From DASQMT01 sp963839615 (lineage in GTDB: Bacteria; Actinomycetota; Thermoleophilia; Solirubrobacterales; Solirubrobacteraceae): a stretch of DNA of 64,000 nucleotides. Positions 63,519-64,000 of this stretch are shown piece after piece. The translations under genes and the position numbers were made by a program. The stretch lies in the NCBI GenBank assembly GCA_963839615.1, contig CAWIVY010000001.1, forward strand, positions 372,001 through 436,000, given 5' to 3'. The stretch's first letter is position 1. Each line of letters begins with the position of its first letter. The notes under the pieces were generated by a model that was not told where the DNA came from, ran no database searches, and was given only the letters and a program-made list of their open reading frames with translations.

Positions 63519-64000
63519 CCATCGACAGCGCGCTTTCGCTCGCCGACTGGAGACGGCGCGTCTTCGAGCTCGACGCGACGTCCGCGAAGACCCGGACCCG
63601 GCCGCGGCGTGGCGTCGCTGGCGGGCCGCCCGGGACGAGCAGTTCGCCGACCTCCGCGGTCGCCGCTGCCGGACGGCGAGCGCGACGATTTCACCGGCCT
63701 GGACTATTCGACTACGACCCGGCCGCGCGCGTGCTCGCCACCGTCGAGCCGCTGGAGCCCGCGACCTCGAGATCGCCACCAGCGGCGAGGAGCCGTTCCG
63801 CGTTCATGTGCTTCGGCACGGCCGGGTTCGAGCTCGGCGATGAGATGCTCGCGCTCGAGCTCTACTGGCTCGAGGGATACGGCGGTGGCCTCTACGTGCC
63901 GTTCGCGGACGCGACGAGCGGCGACGAGACGTACGGCGCCGGGCGCTACGTGCTCGACACGATCAAGGGCGCCGACCCGGTGTCGAGGGCGACCGGCTCG
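63519..64000 (+). CDS. DUF1684-family protein, frameshifted and cut by the window edge
   Basis: Reading across frames gives DWRRRVFELDA, DPAAAWRRWRAARDEQFAD, LPDGERDDFTGL, FDYDPAARVLATVEPLEP, then uninterrupted FELGDEMLALELYWLEGYGG and YVPFADATSGDETYGAGRYV. This is the DUF1684 fold with its conserved FADxTSGxETYGxGRY motif. Function unknown. Frame changes near 63590, 63690 and 63760-63800. The C-terminus lies beyond 64000; the start could not be fixed. Confidence 0.7.

Overview
The window is high-GC, densely packed bacterial DNA. Gene content points to a soil actinobacterium of the Solirubrobacterales/Thermoleophilia type (Conexibacter- or Solirubrobacter-like): very large secreted RTX-like proteins, BBE-type flavoenzymes, HxlR and TetR regulators, a MoxR/DUF58/VWA operon, NarL-type histidine kinase and DUF1684 remnants. 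This placement is inference from gene families only; there is no rRNA or other marker gene.

Layout. 1-13.5 kb is ordinary chromosome: MBL hydrolase with TetR, an HxlR regulator, glycerate kinase, gpsA, an HtrA-MoxR-VWA-DUF58-VWA operon whose genes all overlap by 4 nt, an MrfA-type helicase, a DUF1835 protein and a secreted M23 peptidase. A tRNA-Phe(GAA) follows at 13547. Its 3' 47 nt recur as a direct repeat at 28408-28455, so 13.6-28.4 kb reads as a decayed integrative island. The island holds an HD-GYP/LuxR protein, a pair of alpha/beta hydrolases (one broken), a BBE flavoenzyme with a divergent HxlR regulator bounded by ~96-bp inverted repeats, a VOC protein, an IS110 transposase, a SpoIIE-type phosphatase, a broken sigma factor, IS21-like and MITE-like remnants and a Crp-type regulator. 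I see no integrase.

28.7-36.7 kb is the most unusual locus. A 1690-aa secreted RTX/beta-helix protein is followed by three tail-collar (MdpB-like) paralogues, a GNAT acetyltransferase and two proteins of one small family (probably DUF6916). No other phage genes are present. 36.7-40.5 kb is a minus-strand set (GT39-like membrane protein, RibD_C reductase, second BBE flavoenzyme, SnoaL-like cyclase). A second RTX-like protein (40.7-44.2 kb) carries ten copies of a module that occurs three times in the first. Then come an MFS exporter, an M14 carboxypeptidase, an ABC-2 exporter whose ATPase seems to start at ATA, and a CHASE3-GGDEF protein.

50.7-59 kb is a sugar uptake and catabolism locus: ABC importer (ATPase, permease, lipoprotein), SorC regulator, AGE-family isomerase, YihT/LacD-like aldolase, FGGY kinase and PfkB kinase. 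The combination resembles the sulfoquinovose Embden-Meyerhof pathway. An MMPL transporter, a heavily frameshifted histidine kinase and a frameshifted DUF1684 gene that runs off the end complete the window.

Sequence quality matters here. Several otherwise well conserved genes are broken by apparent single-base indels (2.25, 4.02, 54.7-57.3, 60.2 kb), and their density rises sharply after 61.4 kb. Most are better explained as assembly errors than as real pseudogenes.
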